Positions 52,651 through 60,310 of a DNA stretch of 64,000 nucleotides are shown here, piece after piece. Position 1 is the first letter of the stretch. Every line of letters begins with the position of its first letter. Origin of the DNA: an uncultured Bacteroidaceae bacterium (GTDB taxonomy: Bacteria > Bacteroidota > Bacteroidia > Bacteroidales > Bacteroidaceae); contig CAJOLW010000022.1 in the NCBI GenBank assembly GCA_905235525.1, positions 1 to 64,000 of the forward strand. The letters are read 5' to 3'. A program made the translations under genes and the position numbers. Under the pieces are notes generated by a model, which was given only the letters and a program-made list of their open reading frames with translations, made no database searches and was not told the DNA's origin.

Positions 52651-53525
52651 CGGCGATACAGGTATTTGTTGAAACCAATCATGAAATCATGCGCATAACT
52701 ATGATACTTCAGATGGTTGAACATGGATTGATGAAACTGTGCCACATACCCCACACGGAGGGTGTAACGCTTGATGGGAATGTCGAGGGTCAGTTTATGG
52801 CGCATAGAGGGCATATTCCCAGGATAAGCAAAAACAACATTATGGTCGTAATGTCCCAAATTGAAAGCCTCATAATAACTCTGCCCATAGTTCGGAGAGA
52901 AGGCAATGCCCATCAAAGGAAATGACACTTGATAACGCCACAGATAGTGATGCTTCGCAATCACCATATCGTAAGTAGCCAAAGCACTCACATCTATCAT
53001 CACATCCGCCTTGACCTGAGCAGGGTTGTTGCCACTACGGTCTATATAAACAACACCCAAATAACCTGATGCCGCCAATCCTGCTGCCAAATTGAATCGT
53101 GACGCAGAACGCTCGATAGGGTTTACTGTGTTGCCTTGAAAGAAGTTGTAGAACCATCCTTGCGAATAGCGGATTCCACCAGCATACTCATCTATATTGC
53201 CTGCATGGTTCTTGTTGATGTCACCATTGATGTCAATCAGGGACTGGTTGGACACCCTTCCTCCCCATAGATTCGTCATGCGCATCGTCTCCCGTTGGAT
53301 GCGGATATCAGTGCCGGTGTAATTGTAGGATGAAAGGTATGTGTCCAGCACATTTGAACTGCCAACACCGATCATGGACGAGTGGAGCAGTTCTTTGTTG
53401 GGTTGAGAGTAGGGAGTTGATAGTTGAGAACTGTCCAAGGTGTCTTGACCTATAGCATAAAGGCTTAGCAACAGCATTGTCGCCGTTATCAAGCCTTTAT
53501 ACAATATTATATATATAGATCTCAT
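52647..53525 (-). CDS. Predicted outer-membrane protein (DUF3316-like)
   Basis: 292 residues. Signal peptide LITATMLLLSLYAIGQ, then aromatic, strand-like segments (RMTNLWGGRVSNQSLIDING, YAGGIRYSQGWFYNFFQGNT, YLWRYQVSFPLMGIAFSPNY, YTLRVGYVAQFHQSMFNHLK) that suggest a barrel-like outer-membrane protein; the family is probably DUF3316, less likely a PorP/SprF relative. Residues just after the signal (DSSQLSTPYSQPNKE) are encoded by a GTTGAGAG-type low-complexity string (53401-53431) otherwise seen between genes. Overlaps the topoisomerase gene by one base and the peptidase gene by 4 bp. Confidence 0.6.
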   Translation of the reverse strand: MRSIYIILYKGLITATMLLLSLYAIGQDTLDSSQLSTPYSQPNKELLHSSMIGVGSSNVLDTYLSSYNYTGTDIRIQRETMRMTNLWGGRVSNQSLIDINGDINKNHAGNIDEYAGGIRYSQGWFYNFFQGNTVNPIERSASRFNLAAGLAASGYLGVVYIDRSGNNPAQVKADVMIDVSALATYDMVIAKHHYLWRYQVSFPLMGIAFSPNYGQSYYEAFNLGHYDHNVVFAYPGNMPSMRHKLTLDIPIKRYTLRVGYVAQFHQSMFNHLKYHSYAHDFMIGFNKYLYRR

Positions 53526-56272
53526 CAGAATAGTTTCAGTTGTCCTGTAATTTCATCGCGGATATCGCCATCACTCTTGCCCTCATCAGGATCAATCACC
53601 TCTTCCACCTCCTCTTCTTCCACCTCATTCTCGGTTTCAGGTTCAGGGAATCGAACAGGTTCCAGTTCCTTCACTTGGTCAAGCGCATAAGTGGTGAGAC
53701 GCTTACCCTTTGCCTTGAATCCCTTCACAGCGATAAACGATTCCGCATCCACTTGCTGGGGACCACGGAACGTATCAGGCTCCTTGAAGGTGAGTTCAAG
53801 CAATGGATAAGGAGTGTCTGTCAAGAGAATCAACTGGCTCTCAGGATTTTCGCCCAAGAAACTCTGCTTCTTCTTCGAATCCTCAAACACAAAGCGCTTG
53901 ATGTAAGGTTGGTTCTGATTCTCCGCATCCCACAACACAGCCGTCCATACCTTCTTTGCCTTAAACTTCTCAATGCGCAAGATATTCTGTTCGTAGTGGT
54001 TGTTGGCATCGAAGTTCGTGAGATAGTATTCACCCGTCGAAAGCACCACAAGGATCTGGTCGTTGTTGAGGAACTCACCCAGAAACTCACCATGCTCATC
54101 ATAATTGATGCGTTGAATATCAGGATCCCACCATACTTTCAGACCACCCAACGTACTGCCTCCATGCGCTTTCAGTTGGATACGGAAGATTTCGTGCTTG
54201 GTCAATTGATTACCACGAGCAGACCTGCCCTTGATATCAATATCGCTGAAGTCTTTCTCAAACACCAATTTCTTCAACTTCTCCTGCGGCTTCAAGGTCA
54301 CCTTGATGATTTCTGCCTCACCATTGCTATTTGCCGAAAACCACGTCACCTTAGACTTTGGAGTACCCATCGTGATATCATATTCACGATCACGAGTGAC
54401 GCTGGATACATTGAATCGCTTGATGTAAGTGATGCCTGTCTTGCCATCTTTATAAGTGGCATTATAGATGGTGCGCGTATCGTTCTTCTTGAACACCGCC
54501 ACATGGATAATTTCCACTTTCCGCTTTTCGGCTTTACTACGTTCAGTCTCCCCGATGAACACCTTCTCAGCCACTTTGATGACCTTGTATGTACCATCCT
54601 TGTAGAAGATGATGATGTCGTCAATGTCAGAGCAGTTGCACACCCATTCGTCCTTCTTCAAGCCAGTGCCGATGAATCCCTCAGCACGGTTGATGTAGAG
54701 TTTCTGGTTTGCTTCTGCCACTGTGGCTGCCTGAATGGTGTCGAAGTTGCGTATTTCAGTAAGGCGAGGATGCTCTGCCCCATATTTCTTCTGCAAGAAA
54801 CGGAACCACTCGGCAGTCACCTCCACTAAATTGGCAAGGTCACGCTCTATCTGTTCCAGTTCTGCTTTCAGACGGGCAATCAATTCGTCAGCCTTGTCCT
54901 TGTTGAACTTCAAGATACGTGCCATCTTAATCTCCATCAGTCGGAGAATATCATCCCTCGTCACTTCTCGTACAAACTGCTCATAGAAAGGCTTCAAGCG
55001 AGAATCAACATACTCGACAGCGATGTCCATCGTTTTGGCATTCTCAAATTCCTTTGCCTTATAGATGCGTTCCTCTATGAAGATTTTCTCCAATGAGGCG
55101 AAGTGCAACTGTTCCAGCAACTCACCCCGTCGAATCTCCAGTTCCCGCTTGATGAGGTACTTGGTGTAATCGACACTCTTGCGCAGCACGTCACTCACGG
55201 TGAGGAACTTCGGCATACGGTCATCGATGACACAACAGTTAGGCGAGATGCTGATTTCACAGTCGGTGAAGGCATAGAGGGCATCGATGGTCTTGTCACT
55301 CGATGCACCTGGCATCAAGTGGATGATTATCTCCACACCGGCTGCCGTCAGGTCTTCCACCTTACGCGCCTTGATTTTCCCCTTCTCAATCGCTTTCAGG
55401 ATGGAGTCGATGAACTGGCTGGGTTTCGACGGTGAGCCTGTCGTCTTGCCGTAAGGTATCTCCGTAATGGCAAGGGTCTTGCTGTCACGCTTCTCAATCT
55501 TGGCACGCACACGCACCGTTCCACCACGCTGTCCGTCGTTATACTTCGACACATCGATGGAGCCACCCGTCTGGAAGTCGGGGTAGAGTTGGAAAGGTTC
55601 GTTGTGCAGATAATGCACGGCAGCATCACATAGTTCGTTGAAGTTATGGGGCAATATCTTAGAACTCAGACCCACAGCGATGCCTTCCACTCCCTGAGCG
55701 AGGAGGAGCGGGAATTTGACTGGCAGTGAAATCGGTTCCTTGTTACGTCCGTCGTATGAGAGTTTCCACTCGGTGGTCTTGGGATTGAACAAGACATCGA
55801 GCGCAAACTTAGAAAGTCGAGCCTCGATATAACGACCTGCAGCCGCATCGTCACCCGTGAGGATGTTTCCCCAGTTACCCTGACAGTCGATGAGCAGGTT
55901 CTTCTGTCCCATCTGCACCAGTGCGTCCTTGATGGAAGCATCGCCATGAGGGTGGAACTGCATGGTGTGACCCACAATGTTCGCCACCTTGTTGTAGCGT
56001 CCATCATCCATTCGCTTCATCGAGTGGAGGATGCGTCGCTGCACAGGTTTCAAACCATCCATGATATGCGGTACAGCGCGTTCCAGAATCACATATGAAG
56101 CGTAATCTAAGAACCAGTTCTGGTACATGCCACTCAGATGGTGGGTGATGCTGTCTTTCATCACGGTCGGGTCATAGTCGCTCTTAGGCGGCTGCCCATC
56201 GGCAGGAGGCGAAGCGTCGAGCATCTCGTCCTCCATGCCTTCTTCAAAGGTCTCGTCGTTATATTCGCTCAT
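53525..56272 (-). CDS. parC: DNA topoisomerase IV subunit A
   Basis: 915 residues. Breaks and rejoins DNA for decatenation with ParE. Landmarks: VILERAVPHIMDGLKPVQRR near residue 60, FHPHGDASIKDALVQMGQKN, the catalytic tyrosine in DDAAAGRYIEARLSKFA, GVEGIAVGLSSKILPHNF, and a C-terminal part containing GRSARGNQLTKHEIFRI rather than a GyrA box (QRRGGKG), so topoisomerase IV is preferred over gyrase. The acidic tail (PETENEVEEEEVEEVIDPDE) is common in Bacteroidetes. The start at 56272 is preceded at 7 nt by GGAGG from a palindromic repeat. Confidence 0.92.
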   Translation of the reverse strand: MSEYNDETFEEGMEDEMLDASPPADGQPPKSDYDPTVMKDSITHHLSGMYQNWFLDYASYVILERAVPHIMDGLKPVQRRILHSMKRMDDGRYNKVANIVGHTMQFHPHGDASIKDALVQMGQKNLLIDCQGNWGNILTGDDAAAGRYIEARLSKFALDVLFNPKTTEWKLSYDGRNKEPISLPVKFPLLLAQGVEGIAVGLSSKILPHNFNELCDAAVHYLHNEPFQLYPDFQTGGSIDVSKYNDGQRGGTVRVRAKIEKRDSKTLAITEIPYGKTTGSPSKPSQFIDSILKAIEKGKIKARKVEDLTAAGVEIIIHLMPGASSDKTIDALYAFTDCEISISPNCCVIDDRMPKFLTVSDVLRKSVDYTKYLIKRELEIRRGELLEQLHFASLEKIFIEERIYKAKEFENAKTMDIAVEYVDSRLKPFYEQFVREVTRDDILRLMEIKMARILKFNKDKADELIARLKAELEQIERDLANLVEVTAEWFRFLQKKYGAEHPRLTEIRNFDTIQAATVAEANQKLYINRAEGFIGTGLKKDEWVCNCSDIDDIIIFYKDGTYKVIKVAEKVFIGETERSKAEKRKVEIIHVAVFKKNDTRTIYNATYKDGKTGITYIKRFNVSSVTRDREYDITMGTPKSKVTWFSANSNGEAEIIKVTLKPQEKLKKLVFEKDFSDIDIKGRSARGNQLTKHEIFRIQLKAHGGSTLGGLKVWWDPDIQRINYDEHGEFLGEFLNNDQILVVLSTGEYYLTNFDANNHYEQNILRIEKFKAKKVWTAVLWDAENQNQPYIKRFVFEDSKKKQSFLGENPESQLILLTDTPYPLLELTFKEPDTFRGPQQVDAESFIAVKGFKAKGKRLTTYALDQVKELEPVRFPEPETENEVEEEEVEEVIDPDEGKSDGDIRDEITGQLKLF

Positions 56273-56273
56273 A

Positions 56274-56400
56274 CAGCCCCCTCCCCCGCCTCCCCTGAAT
56301 GGGAGGAGTAGAATCTTTAGTGGGGAGGTATTCTACTATTTGATTTTTATTGTAATAAGGTAACCACCCTCCCCCTCTAGGGGGAGTGAGGAGGGGGTCT
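56274..56400. repeat. Pair of inverted palindromic repeats between ackA and parC
   Basis: Unit 56274-56312 (CAGCCCCCTCCCCC, then CCTCCC-CTGAAT-GGGAGG) and an inverted unit about 56362-56400 (CCCTCCCCCTCTAGGGGGAG, then GAGGAGGGGGTCTG). The right unit meets the ackA stop, the left one supplies GGAGG before parC. Confidence 0.9.
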
Positions 56401-56401
56401 G

Positions 56402-57598
56402 CTATTTCGTTAATTCCAATGTATCCAATGCAATCATCAACTCCTCATCCGTCGGGATGCAGCAGATGGTCACCTTCGAGTCGTCGGTGGAGAGGATGGC
56501 TTCCTTCGCACGGCAAGCCTTGTTCTTGGCATCGTCAAGTTTGATGCCCATGAACTCCAAGCCCTTCGTGGCACCTTCGCGCACCTCCCACTGGTTTTCG
56601 CCTGCACCACCCGTGAAGAGGATGATATCTACACCTCCCATCGCAGCAGCATACTCACCAATGTACTTCTTGATGCGGTAGCAATACATGTCCTTCGCCA
56701 GACGCGCCTTGTCGTTGCCATTGGCAATGCCAGCGAGGATGTCGCGGAAGTCAGAAGAACCTTCGCTCACGCCGAACAAACCAGATTGCTTGTTCAGGAG
56801 GTTGCTGATGCCCTTCGTGTCAAGGTTCAGTTTGTCCATCAGGAACGTCACTGCACCTGCGTCGATGTCACCCGAACGAGTACCCATGATGAGTCCCTCC
56901 AGCGGAGTCAAACCCATCGACGTGTCCACACACTTGCCATCCTTCACAGCAGCGATGGAAGCACCGTTACCGATGTGGCAAGTGATAATCTTCTTACCTT
57001 CAGGCTTCACACCCAAAAACTCACACACACGCTGACTCACGTAGCGGTGGCTGGTTCCGTGGAAACCATAACGGCGCACACCATACTTCGCATACAGTTC
57101 GTAGGGCAGGGCATACATATAAGCATAATCAGGCATCGTCTGGTGGAAAGCCGTGTCGAACACACCCACCTGTGGAATGTTGGGCAGCAAGGCTGTCACG
57201 GCATTCACACCCTTGATGTTGGCAGGATTGTGGAGGGGAGCCAAGTCGTTGCAAGCAGCAAACGCCTCCATCACCTCAGGAGTGAGCAACACCGACTTGT
57301 TGAACTTCTCGCCGCCATGCACCATGCGATGACCCACAGCGTCCAGTTCGTCAAGGCTCTTCAGCACAGCATATTCGCCCTGTGTGAGCACCTCGAAAAT
57401 CCACTGCACACCAGCAGTATGTTCAGCGATAGGCTTCTCCATTTTGTGCTTCTCGCCATTCAACTTCACGGTGATAAACGAGTCTGGCAAACCAATCTTC
57501 TCAATACCACCACTCGTGATGACCGACTGGTCGGCCATGTCATACAATGCGTATTTGATAGATGAACTACCACAGTTCAATACAAGAATCTTTTTCAT
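56402..57598 (-). CDS. ackA: Acetate kinase
   Basis: 398 residues. Acetyl phosphate plus ADP to acetate plus ATP, the energy-yielding end of acetate fermentation. Landmarks: ILVLNCGSSSIKYALYDMAD at the N-terminus, VGHRMVHGGEKF, GVFDTAFHQTMPDYAYMYAL, FHGTSHRYVSQRV, CHIGNGASIAAVKDGKCVDT and ILFTGGAGENQ. pta lies upstream on the same strand. Start 57598 follows GGAGG of a repeat by 7 nt; palindromic repeats lie on both sides of the gene. Confidence 0.97.
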   Translation of the reverse strand: MKKILVLNCGSSSIKYALYDMADQSVITSGGIEKIGLPDSFITVKLNGEKHKMEKPIAEHTAGVQWIFEVLTQGEYAVLKSLDELDAVGHRMVHGGEKFNKSVLLTPEVMEAFAACNDLAPLHNPANIKGVNAVTALLPNIPQVGVFDTAFHQTMPDYAYMYALPYELYAKYGVRRYGFHGTSHRYVSQRVCEFLGVKPEGKKIITCHIGNGASIAAVKDGKCVDTSMGLTPLEGLIMGTRSGDIDAGAVTFLMDKLNLDTKGISNLLNKQSGLFGVSEGSSDFRDILAGIANGNDKARLAKDMYCYRIKKYIGEYAAAMGGVDIILFTGGAGENQWEVREGATKGLEFMGIKLDDAKNKACRAKEAILSTDDSKVTICCIPTDEELMIALDTLELTK

Positions 57599-57599
57599 A

Positions 57600-57808
57600 C
57601 AGACCCCTCCCCCGCCTCCCCTAAATGGGAGGAGTAGAATGTTTGTGGGGGAGATTCTACTTCAGACCCCTCCCCGTCTCCCCTAAATGAGAGGAGTAGA
57701 ATGTTTGTGGGGAAAAGTCCACGTTGTTCAAATTTTATCTATAAATATATGTTTCTCTCTGTGCAAATAGTACCCCCCCTCCCTTCAGAGAGGGTGAGGG
57801 GAGGGTCT
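57600..57808. repeat. Three palindromic repeat units between pta and ackA
   Basis: Units at 57600-57661 and 57663-57720 share AGACCCCTCCCC, CTCCCCTAAATG and GGAGGAGTAGAATGTTTGTG; a third, inverted unit at 57771-57808 has CCCCCCTCCCTTCAGAGAGGG. The first two look like a direct duplication. No gene is present. Confidence 0.9.
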
Positions 57809-57809
57809 G

Positions 57810-58817
57810 CTATTTCGCATCCATTGCTTGGCAAGCCGTAATCGCTACCATCTTGTAAATGTCATCCACACTACAGCCACGGCTGAGGTCGTTCACAGGA
57901 CGAGCGATACCCTGAAGGATGGGACCGATGGCATCGGCATTGCCGAGACGCTGCACAAGTTTGTAGGCGATGTTGCCCACTTCGAGACAAGGAGCCACCA
58001 ACACGTTGGCCTTACCAGCAATGTCACTGCCCGGAGCCTTCTTCTGCCCTACTGATGGGACGAGCGCAGCATCTGCCTGCAGTTCACCGTCTATCTTCAA
58101 TGCAGGGTCAAGTTCCTTCGCCAAACGGGTAGCCTCTACCACTTTATCGACCACCTCATGCTTCGCACTGCCCTTCGTGGAGAATGACAGCATCGCCACA
58201 CGGGGGTCAGCAAAGCCTGCCACACTCTTGGCAGTTTGAGCCGTGCAGACAGCAATCTGAGCCAACTGGCTGGCATCAGGCATCGGAGTCACAGCCACGT
58301 CGCCCATCACGAGCACACCCTCCTCGCCATACTGCGGAGTCTGGGTGATGAGCAGCATCGCACCGCTCACACAAGTGATGCCAGGGGCACACTTGATAAT
58401 CTGCAAAGCAGGACGGAGCGTGTCACCCGTCGTCGAGAGGGCACCTGAGATTTGTCCATCAGCATCGCCACTCTTGATGATGAGGCAGCCGAAGTACAAG
58501 GGGTTCAGCACTAGTTTGCGAGCCTCTTCGATGGTCATGCCCTTCTTCTTGCGAAGTTCAAAAAGCAGTTGTGCATACTCCTCTGTTTTTTCCGATGTAG
58601 CAGGATCTACAATCATTGCCTTACCAATGTTTTTCAGTCCCAACTTGTCGGCCAAAGCAAAAATTTCTCCCTTATTGCCGATAAGAATGATATCGGCGAT
58701 GTCGTCAGCAAGACACTTGTCGGCGGCAGTAAGTGTGCGCTCCTCTAATGATTCAGGGAGCACAATGCGTTGCTTGTTCGCTTTTGCGCGCGCAACGATA
58801 CTTTCAATTAAAGCCAT
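57810..58817 (-). CDS. pta: Phosphate acetyltransferase
   Basis: 335 residues, single PTA_PTB domain. Acetyl-CoA plus phosphate to acetyl phosphate, feeding AckA. Landmarks: ANKQRIVLPESLEERTLTAA, YFGCLIIKSGDADGQISGAL, GVLVMGDVAVTPMPDASQLA, VAMLSFSTKGSAKHEVVDKV and ANVLVAPCLEVGNIAYKLVQ. Its promoter (58844-58875) probably serves pta and ackA; the stop codon abuts a palindromic repeat in the same manner as that of ackA. Confidence 0.96.
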   Translation of the reverse strand: MALIESIVARAKANKQRIVLPESLEERTLTAADKCLADDIADIILIGNKGEIFALADKLGLKNIGKAMIVDPATSEKTEEYAQLLFELRKKKGMTIEEARKLVLNPLYFGCLIIKSGDADGQISGALSTTGDTLRPALQIIKCAPGITCVSGAMLLITQTPQYGEEGVLVMGDVAVTPMPDASQLAQIAVCTAQTAKSVAGFADPRVAMLSFSTKGSAKHEVVDKVVEATRLAKELDPALKIDGELQADAALVPSVGQKKAPGSDIAGKANVLVAPCLEVGNIAYKLVQRLGNADAIGPILQGIARPVNDLSRGCSVDDIYKMVAITACQAMDAK

Positions 58818-58843
58818 TATGTTGATGATTACAAGTTATGGTG

Positions 58844-58875
58844 CAAAGATACGAATAAGTAAGAGAAAAAACAAA
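58844..58875 (-). promoter_or_regulatory. Promoter of the pta-ackA operon
   Basis: TTTG (plus 58872-58875 as CAAA), 20 nt, TATCTTTG (plus 58844-58851). Predicted start about 20 nt before the pta ATG. Confidence 0.85.
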
Positions 58876-59035
58876 AATATTTTGGTTTTTCCGAACGGAA
58901 GTAACTTCGGCGATGCTAAAGTTGTGCAAATTGAACGAAATTCAAATTTTCAGATTGCCTATCCTACTTGGGAATTGATGATTTTCTATCCCCCATTCGC
59001 CTATTCCTATTTTGGTTAACATTTTCTCGTTTTCG

Positions 59036-59067
59036 TTTGTTTGGTTCATTTATATGCCGTATCTTTG
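59036..59067 (+). promoter_or_regulatory. Promoter of the Sel1-repeat gene
   Basis: TTTG at 59036-59039, 20 nt, TATCTTTG at 59060-59067. Predicted start about 23 nt before ATG 59096. Confidence 0.82.
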
Positions 59068-59095
59068 CAACCGATAATCATAAAACAATGAAACA

Positions 59096-59770
59096 ATGAA
59101 GAAAAAAATGTTTCTATTCCTGTGTGCGCTACTGCCTATGACAGCCATGGCACAATATGAGAAGTATATTGATGCAGCCAAACAAGGCGATGTTGACGCA
59201 CAATACAATGTGGGCATGTATTACTACAGAGGTCAAGGTGTGGAGAAAGACCTCACACAAGCACTCTATTGGTTTACGAAGGCGGCCGAACAAGGGGATG
59301 ATGAGGCTCAGCATTACGTTGGCAGGTTCTACCTGTTGGGGGAAGGCGTAGAAAAAGACAACTCTAAAGCGGTCCTTTGGTTTACAAAGGCGGCTGAAAA
59401 GGGACGTGCGGGCGCTCAATATGATTTGGGTACGTGCTATTACCATGGCAACGGTGTGGCTAAAGACATCAAAAAGGCGGTCTATTGGTATCTGAAGGCT
59501 GCCGAACAAGGCCACATGGATGCCCAGCACGAGATGAGCCTGTGTTATGATTTGGGGGAAGGTGTGGAGAAAGACAATGTCAAGTCCGTTTATTACATGC
59601 GTAAGGCCGCCGAGCAGGGGCATGTCCGCGCACAATACAATTTAGGCATTTGTCTGTACAATGGTCAAGGTGTGGAGAAAAACCGTACCGAAGCGGTCTC
59701 TTGGTTCCGCAAGGCTGCCGAGCAAGGGCATGAGGGTGCAAAAGAGACGCTGCAGGAATTAGGGCTGTGA
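59096..59770 (+). CDS. Secreted Sel1-like repeat protein
   Basis: 224 residues: signal peptide (FLFLCALLPMTAMAQ) and five to six Sel1-like (SLR) repeats of 36 residues, each with A-x-x-G-x-x-x-A-x-Y-N-x-G and the G-x-G-V-E-K-D turn (for example DAQYNVGMYYYRGQGVEKDL and AQYNLGICLYNGQGVEKNRT). Helical alpha-solenoid expected in the periplasm, used for protein-protein contacts. Its partner is unknown. Own promoter; no downstream partner on this strand for 540 bp. Confidence 0.9.
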   Translation: MKKKMFLFLCALLPMTAMAQYEKYIDAAKQGDVDAQYNVGMYYYRGQGVEKDLTQALYWFTKAAEQGDDEAQHYVGRFYLLGEGVEKDNSKAVLWFTKAAEKGRAGAQYDLGTCYYHGNGVAKDIKKAVYWYLKAAEQGHMDAQHEMSLCYDLGEGVEKDNVKSVYYMRKAAEQGHVRAQYNLGICLYNGQGVEKNRTEAVSWFRKAAEQGHEGAKETLQELGL

Positions 59771-60274
59771 CCTTTATCTCACACGGAATTATTACTTGCT
59801 AAACTTTAGTCAATTTTTTGTCATGCATAAGTAACATCAGCGCCCCCTATATGGGTTTATCCCCACCTCAAGGGACACCGTAAGCGGTGTAAAGAAATCC
59901 GCTGAATCTGTTCAATCATCCTGAAAGGATATGTTGTAAAAAACAAGTTCCTACGGAACGATTAAGCAGATTGAGCGGATTGAATTCTCTGTGAATATCT
60001 GTGCTATCTGTGTGAGACACAGAGGCGCGCATGACTCTTGCAGAGGGAAGACCATACGGAAAGCACAACCTCTAAAGTGGTCAGACTCTCACCACTCAGA
60101 CGGTCAAAACCTCACCACTTTTGAGGTGTGGAAAGAGGAAAAACGGGATTGTGAAAGAGAAAAGAAAGGCGCTGTGGAAGACGAGGCTGTGAAAAGCAGG
60201 GGGATGAGGTGGCAAATGTTACATCAGCATAAACTTTGGAAACGTGAAGTAAAATGAGTGTGGGGAGTTCGGCG
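59771..60274. other. Gene-free structured intergenic region
   Basis: No convincing gene. 59896-59910 and 59967-59981 form a 15-bp inverted repeat with one mismatch (AATCCGCTGAATCTG); inside it lies GTTCC-TAC-GGAAC (59947-59959). A second palindromic group at 60074-60120 contains AAAGTGGT and ACCACTTT with internal CACCACT copies. 59985-60016 repeats CTGTG/CTATCTGTG words. Confidence 0.65.
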
Positions 60275-60282
60275 TAACTTTG
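60275..60282 (+). promoter_or_regulatory. Possible -7 element of the GH98 gene
   Basis: TAACTTTG, about 29 nt before ATG 60311. No TTTG at the proper -33 distance. Confidence 0.45.
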
Positions 60283-60310
60283 CATACAAAATTATCAAAA
60301 CCTGATTTAC

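Noticed and set aside
57600..57720. CRISPR array or insertion sequence
   Set aside because: Only two or three palindromic units without regular spacers, cas genes, transposase or terminal repeats.
59991..60257. 88-residue open frame before the GH98 gene
   Set aside because: It runs through palindromic repeats, has no signal, domain or plausible start context.
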